In this document: positions 59,686 to 64,000 of the stretch, piece after piece
How positions within the stretch are numbered: position 1 is the first letter of the stretch
Layout: every line of letters starts with the position of its first letter
Source of the DNA: an uncultured Sutterella sp.
GTDB lineage: Bacteria; Pseudomonadota; Gammaproteobacteria; Burkholderiales; Burkholderiaceae_F
DNA length: 64,000 bases
Direction of reading: 5' to 3'
Assembly (NCBI GenBank): GCA_900544255.1
Contig: UQUM01000008.1
Span: 8,168 to 72,167 of the forward strand
The notes under the pieces: generated by a model
What the model was told of the DNA's origin: nothing
Databases searched by the model: none
The model's input: only the letters and a program-made list of their open reading frames with translations
Made by a program: the position numbers and the translations under genes

Positions 59686-61587
59686 ATGGTCCGATGTCTG
59701 GTTTCTGCCGTCTTCATCGTCTTCGCTGCGCTCGGCGTCGCGGGAACTTCGGCTGCAGACGCGGTACCCACAGATTCCGTTACGGCCGCAAGCCGCTTTA
59801 TTCCCGGCGTACCGATTTTCCGAGACGATCCCCGCCCCGTGATTTTCATTGCGATTGCCGACACGCTCGTCAACCCATACGACATCCTTTCCTTAAGGCA
59901 GACGATACGGAAACTCTCGGATCTGCTCCCGGATTACCGCCTGCATACCATTACGATCACGGCCGCGGAAGCCGCAGAGTCGCTCACAGCCGCCAAACCC
60001 CATTTTCTTTTTGCACCCACAGGATTTGTGGCAGTGGCGTCCCGCGAATACCACTTGAGCCTTACGCGTATTGCCACCCGCAAAACGGCGGCGGCCGATA
60101 CGGCAGAACATTCCGTCGGAGCTGTGTTTGTCGTGCGCAAAGAGAGCACCATCGAAACACTTGCCGATATGCAGGGTAAATCGGCCGCAACGGGCCTTCC
60201 GACGGCGATTGACGGATGGCTTGCGGCCCTCGGGGAAATTCAAGCCGCAGGGTTTGACGAAACCCGCTTTTTCAGTCACGTCGATTTTCGCAACAATGCC
60301 TACCCGGACGTCGTCTCAAGTCTCTTGTCCGGGAAAACGCACGTCGGCATTCTTCCGGCGTGTCTGCTGGAGTCCCTTGAAGCCCGCCAATTGGCCGATA
60401 CGACGGACTTACGCGTCATCAACGCCAAAGAAGAAGGACTGCGGTGTCGTCATTCCACGGCGCTCTACCCGGATCTGAGCCTTCTCGCCCTTTCCTATGC
60501 CCCGGAAGACATGGTGCGGGACATGACGATTGCCATTTTGCGTCTCAAAGACGACGGCAATCTCTCGTGGCTCACCAACGTCTCTCACGGGGACGTTCTG
60601 GAACTCCTGCAAAACCTCGCCGTCGGCCCCTTCAGCTACCTCAGGGAAAGCTCCTTCACAGCGTTTTTAAACCGTTACCGTACGGAAATTCTTTTTGCCG
60701 CCATTCTTTTGGTGCTCCTCATTTTGAACGAAATCCGTCTGCACCGCCTGGTTCGCCGCCGCACGGACGCCTTAAAGCGCTCGATGGCCGAGCAAAACCG
60801 CATCAAGGAAGAAGCGGCACAATCGCGGCTGCAGTTGGCCGTTTTCGAACGCCGCAACCTCGTGCAGCAGATGTCCGGCATGATTGCGCACGAAATCAAT
60901 GCGCCCGTCGGCGCCATCCGCTCCTACGCCGCCGTTCTCAAAATGCAGACTGCGGACGGTCGGCGTCCCGACACCGGACTCATTGACAAAGTTTTAACCG
61001 CCGTCGATAAAGAAGCGACCCGAATTTCAGCAATCATCGCCCGCGTCAGAACCTACGCGAGAAACAGCATGCCCGAGCAGGCTCCCTGCGACCTGGTGCC
61101 GATTCTGAAACGCAGCATTCGGGCGCTCACGGCTGAACGCAGCGAAAAAGACCGGCCCCGCATTGTGATGAATGGGATCGTGAAAACCGCCCCGGTGATG
61201 GGCAACGCGCTCGAACTGGAAATTCTTTTCCTTAACCTCCTGCGCAACGCCGCCAATGCCCTGGCGAAAGATAATCTCCCCACCGGCCTCATCACGTGTG
61301 CCGTTTTTGCTGTACCCGACATCCGCCGCTGGAAAGTCGTCATTACCAACCACGGCAATCCGGTGGATCAGAACGTCATCACCCGATTAAACAACAAAAG
61401 CGCGGCCGTCGAAGCCTCCCCCTCCGCCTACGGCGGCATGGGACTGGGACTTACGATCTGCCGCGGCATTGCCGACAGTCACGGCGCGTCGCTCAGGTTT
61501 GAACAGCCCGCCGAAGGCAGTGTTTCAGCCGTCCTGGAAATCGAACCCTTCGCCGGCGACGACAAAAAGGAGCCCTCTTCATCATGA
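59686..61587 (+). CDS. TtrS-like sensor histidine kinase
   Basis: A sensor kinase of about 633 residues. An N-terminal signal is followed by a periplasmic phosphonate-binding-like domain (about 35-300) with FIAIADTLVNPYDI, ADMQGKSAATG and HVGILPACLLESL. One membrane helix (about 322-342) precedes the HisKA box with MIAHEINAPVGAIRSY (phospho-His) and the ATPase domain with LLRNAANAL and GGMGLGLTICRGIADSHGA. This layout matches TtrS, the tetrathionate sensor, and related kinases for alternative electron acceptors. The frame is open from a TTG at 59617; the ATG at 59686 gives the signal peptide. It overlaps the regulator gene by four bases. Confidence 0.85.
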   Translation: MVRCLVSAVFIVFAALGVAGTSAADAVPTDSVTAASRFIPGVPIFRDDPRPVIFIAIADTLVNPYDILSLRQTIRKLSDLLPDYRLHTITITAAEAAESLTAAKPHFLFAPTGFVAVASREYHLSLTRIATRKTAAADTAEHSVGAVFVVRKESTIETLADMQGKSAATGLPTAIDGWLAALGEIQAAGFDETRFFSHVDFRNNAYPDVVSSLLSGKTHVGILPACLLESLEARQLADTTDLRVINAKEEGLRCRHSTALYPDLSLLALSYAPEDMVRDMTIAILRLKDDGNLSWLTNVSHGDVLELLQNLAVGPFSYLRESSFTAFLNRYRTEILFAAILLVLLILNEIRLHRLVRRRTDALKRSMAEQNRIKEEAAQSRLQLAVFERRNLVQQMSGMIAHEINAPVGAIRSYAAVLKMQTADGRRPDTGLIDKVLTAVDKEATRISAIIARVRTYARNSMPEQAPCDLVPILKRSIRALTAERSEKDRPRIVMNGIVKTAPVMGNALELEILFLNLLRNAANALAKDNLPTGLITCAVFAVPDIRRWKVVITNHGNPVDQNVITRLNNKSAAVEASPSAYGGMGLGLTICRGIADSHGASLRFEQPAEGSVSAVLEIEPFAGDDKKEPSSS

Positions 61588-62210
61588 CGATCAATCTTCC
61601 GCTCATTCGCCTCGTGGACGACGATGACGACTACCGCGCGAGTCAGTCGTTTCTCTTGTCGAGCCTCGGCTGGGAACTCAAGGACTGGGCCGACCCCGAT
61701 GAATTCCTGGCGCAGGACGACACAAAGCGTCCGGGATGTCTCGTACTTGATCTGCGTATGCCAAAAATGACGGGGCTTGAAGTGCAGCAGGCTTTGGAAA
61801 ACCGCGGCTCCACGCTCCCCATCATCTTTCTCACCGGGCACGGCGACGTGACGACGGCCGTGAGAACATTGACGCACGGGGCCGTCGATTTCATTGAAAA
61901 AAACAGCGATCCGATGCGCCTCGTGGAAGCCGTGAAAAAAGCGGTCGCGGCCTCTGCCTGCGAATTTCAGAAAACCACCGAAAAAGAAAGTAAGCGCGGA
62001 CTTTTCGCGACGCTCACCCCGCGCGAACAAGAAATCCTCCGCCTGGCCGCCAAAGGGCTCGCTAATAAAGACATTGCCGATCAACTCAACATCGGCGTCG
62101 TCACCGTCAAGATGCACCGCGGAAACGCCTTTGCCAAAATCGGCGCCCAGGGAGCACTGCAAGCCTACAAGTGGCTTGAGGCGGCCGGTTTGACGGAGCC
62201 CGCAGCATGA
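61584..62210 (+). CDS. FixJ/TtrR-type response regulator
   Basis: A 208-residue two-domain regulator. The receiver domain has the acidic pocket LVDDDDDY (about 10-17), phospho-acceptor Asp in LVLDLRMPKMTG, the conserved Thr in FLTGHGD, and a Lys in FIEKNSDP. A LuxR-type HTH follows: LTPREQEILRLAAKGLANKDIADQL, then GVVTVKMHRGNAFAKIG. This is typical of FixJ, NodW and TtrR. It overlaps the kinase gene upstream and the flavoprotein gene downstream by four bases each, so all three are translated as a unit. It probably activates the flavoprotein operon or its partner cytochrome genes. Confidence 0.92.
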   Translation: MTINLPLIRLVDDDDDYRASQSFLLSSLGWELKDWADPDEFLAQDDTKRPGCLVLDLRMPKMTGLEVQQALENRGSTLPIIFLTGHGDVTTAVRTLTHGAVDFIEKNSDPMRLVEAVKKAVAASACEFQKTTEKESKRGLFATLTPREQEILRLAAKGLANKDIADQLNIGVVTVKMHRGNAFAKIGAQGALQAYKWLEAAGLTEPAA

Positions 62211-63619
62211 CGAGCCGACGTACCCTCTTAACGGGGCTTGCGCTTCTTCCCGCCGTCGCGCGCGCAGCGGCAACTCCCGACTACGACGTCGTCGTCATCG
62301 GCTCGGGGTTGGCAGGTCTGCGCGCAGCCGTCGCAGCTCGGGACGCCGGCGCCCGACGCGTCGTGATTCTTGAAAAAGGGCCGCTCGTGGGCGGTCATTC
62401 CCTTTATTCAAGCGGTACGCTTTCGGCCGTTGCGCCCTGGCGCTCGCACACGGGCAACTTCACCGACAGCGTTGCGCTGTTTGTGAAGGATGCCCTTACG
62501 ATCGGGGGCGGCACCGGGGATGTTGCACGCCTTGCGGCCATCGCCCAAGGATCAGCGGCCGAACTCGACTGGCTCGAATCGCTCGGCGTCTTTTTCGGCG
62601 AACCATTTACCGCGGCTTCAGGACTCAATCCCCGCTGCTTTACGATGCCGGGAAATCTCGCAGGCCGCAGCTACACGATAGCGGCCGCAGGCGCCGTCGC
62701 CGCGCACGGTATCCCCATTCATATGAATACCCGAGTGACGGCGCTCACCCCGCGTGTAAACGACTGGCTCATCACGACCGTAGGCACGACGGATCCTTCG
62801 GGCACCACCGACGTAATTTCCGCCGAAAGCGTCGTCATTGCCACGGGGGGCTACACCGCAAACGTCCCGCTGAGGTGCCTCGCTGATCCGCGGCTTACGT
62901 ACGACATCCGCACGACGGCGAACCCCCGGGGAACCGTCTGGGACGGCGCCGACGGCGACGGACTGACGCTCGCCAAAGGCGCAGGAGCCCGCATCACGAC
63001 GGGGGCCGGCGTACAGACCATCCCCTACTGGGGCGGGCGCCTCCTCGATTACGCAGGGGCCGATATCTACCTCACGGATGAAGGCGAACGCTTTATTGAC
63101 GAGACGCGTCCCTGGAACGAAATCACCGACGCAATACTTGCCATGCCGGATCGCCACTGCTGGGTGGTCACGGATGCAAAATCCTTTAAGGGCGGCACGC
63201 TGGGTTTAAAACTCATCAACCACGTCGTCACCAAGTCCGCTTCCGTCGAAGCGATGGCGCGCGGCATGAATATTCCGGAAGGAACGCTCACGAAAACTCT
63301 GAAGGACTACAACCAAGCCGTTCTCAACGGTCGGGACCCAAAAACCGGCAAAACCCAATTTGCACAGACGATCGACAAACCGCCCTTTTATTGGGGACTG
63401 GAGACGATCTACGTGCACACGACGTTGGACGGCATTGATACGGACGCCCAATCACGTGTTCTCACGGACGAAGGCTTACCGATTCCGGGACTTTTTGCCT
63501 GCGGTGAAACCGTGGGCGGCATCTTCGGGCGCGAACGAATCAGCGGGGGCTCTCTGATGAACTGTCTCGTAATGGGACGGATTGCGGGCGAAAATGCAGC
63601 AAACCATACTCTCGGCTGA
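62207..63619 (+). CDS. Tat-exported FAD-dependent fumarate reductase-like protein
   Basis: A 470-residue flavoprotein of the FAD_binding_2/FrdA superfamily. It has a Tat signal (TSRRTLLTGLALLP, cleavage near 22), the FAD-binding VVVIGSGLAGLRAAVAARDAG (about 29-49), LVGGHSLYSSGTLSA, DEGERFIDET in the capping domain and the C-terminal GGSLMNCLVMGRIAGENAA. It has neither an FMN-binding domain nor haem motifs, so it must get electrons from a separate cytochrome, which is not in the window. Related gut enzymes reduce unsaturated organic acids such as fumarate, urocanate or cinnamates. The two-component genes immediately upstream point to substrate-induced expression. Confidence 0.88.
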   Translation: MTSRRTLLTGLALLPAVARAAATPDYDVVVIGSGLAGLRAAVAARDAGARRVVILEKGPLVGGHSLYSSGTLSAVAPWRSHTGNFTDSVALFVKDALTIGGGTGDVARLAAIAQGSAAELDWLESLGVFFGEPFTAASGLNPRCFTMPGNLAGRSYTIAAAGAVAAHGIPIHMNTRVTALTPRVNDWLITTVGTTDPSGTTDVISAESVVIATGGYTANVPLRCLADPRLTYDIRTTANPRGTVWDGADGDGLTLAKGAGARITTGAGVQTIPYWGGRLLDYAGADIYLTDEGERFIDETRPWNEITDAILAMPDRHCWVVTDAKSFKGGTLGLKLINHVVTKSASVEAMARGMNIPEGTLTKTLKDYNQAVLNGRDPKTGKTQFAQTIDKPPFYWGLETIYVHTTLDGIDTDAQSRVLTDEGLPIPGLFACGETVGGIFGRERISGGSLMNCLVMGRIAGENAANHTLG

Positions 63620-63639
63620 TGGTGCAAAACACCGTCGGA

Positions 63640-64000
63640 TTACGCGGTCGGAAGTTGTACCCGCACGCCGGAAGCGGTTTCTGCAACAAAGTAAGCTTTT
63701 GTCTTCTGGGCCTCAAGGTAGTTTTGTAACGTAGAACAGTGTATCGTTCTTCCGAAGTGCTGATAGCCGGCTGAAATACCCCGATGGATGCCGCGTTTCC
63801 GTGTCTTGTGAAATTCTTCAGGAACGGCAACCAGTACGTGTGTTCTCCATCCTTAAGTTGCATGTTTATGCTGAGTTCTTTCTGTTTTCTCTCTGCCGCA
63901 TCGTTGACGTACTCCCCCGCCTGAAGGCTGAGGATTCTTGGATCAAACGCCGGATGCCGACTTTCGTCGGTCTGACTCCGGCTCTCCTTGACGGACGATC
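63640..64000 (-). pseudogene. C-terminal end of an unidentified gene, apparently frameshifted
   Basis: From the right edge a minus-strand frame reads DPRILSLQAGEYVNDAAERK and continues to about 63840 (INMQLKDGEH). From there a different frame gives the protein-like VLVAVPEEFHKTRKRGIHRG, then FGRTIHCSTLQNYLEAQKTK and a final VRVQLPTA with TAA at 63642. One base lost or gained near 63838 joins them. The product family is not recognised. Either this is a decayed gene or a sequencing error in an intact one whose start lies beyond the window. Confidence 0.5.

Noticed and set aside
1..64000. CRISPR arrays or complete insertion sequences
   Set aside because: No regularly spaced direct repeats and no paired terminal inverted repeats around a full transposase were found by eye.

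Overview
The window looks like the chromosome of a gut-type, anaerobically respiring betaproteobacterium of the Burkholderiales, most like the Sutterellaceae (Sutterella/Parasutterella group). This is inferred from the order rpsB-tsf-pyrH-frr-uppS-cdsA and folC-dedD-cvpA-purF, moderately GC-rich coding DNA, and a large share of periplasmic respiratory enzymes. No 16S gene or other taxonomic marker lies in the window, so the family assignment is an inference.

Layout. 1-8.6 kb: the 5' part of pyrG, a drug/metabolite exporter, an AT-richer AAA-ATPase/nuclease-like gene, and the translation/lipid cluster cdsA-uppS-frr-pyrH-tsf-rpsB on the minus strand. 8.7-15.3 kb: a MetQ lipoprotein with an M20 amidohydrolase, a 5'-truncated ABC ATPase, an autotransporter whose promoter spacer contains a run of nine G, and a small HTH gene. 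15.3-20.2 kb: a trp operon (trpL-trpD-trpCF-trpB-trpA) with a WWW leader peptide and attenuator but no trpE or trpG. 20.5-29.8 kb: recD2, tRNA-Ser(GGA), a cyclase, a phosphoesterase, an ArgO-like exporter, and the purF-cvpA-dedD-folC cluster. 29.8-33.4 kb: a small accessory islet (HicB-like protein, HAD phosphatase, unknown protein) bounded by two related hairpin/purine-rich repeats.

33.5-46.6 kb holds the most striking unit: a long minus-strand operon led by an octahaem cytochrome c with seven CXXCH motifs and one CX15CH motif, the signature of the copper-dependent sulfite reductase MccA/SirA. It is followed by a rhodanese, an FKBP isomerase, a CcmI-like TPR protein, an Fe-S lipoprotein and NrfD quinol dehydrogenase pair, two NosL-like copper proteins, NosD, NosF, NosY, CcmF, a CcmH homologue without its active-site cysteines, and a thioredoxin-like protein. 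Electron delivery, haem attachment and probable copper loading are thus encoded together. The upstream region has an FNR-type box suitably placed for a -10 element, a Fur-like palindrome and other inverted repeats. A LysR-type regulator lies immediately upstream.

46.6-51.4 kb carries the LysR gene and a large SWIM/SNF2 helicase. 52.1-58.7 kb is a formate dehydrogenase-N operon (fdhA with Cys in place of Sec, fdhB, fdhC, then fdhE and fdhD). Formate oxidation would feed quinol to reductases such as the octahaem enzyme. 58.8-63.6 kb has a LysE/RhtB exporter and an overlapping three-gene unit: a TtrS-like sensor kinase, a FixJ-type regulator and a Tat-exported FAD reductase, probably a ligand-sensing module that controls its own periplasmic reductase. 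The right edge holds the broken C-terminal end of an unidentified gene.
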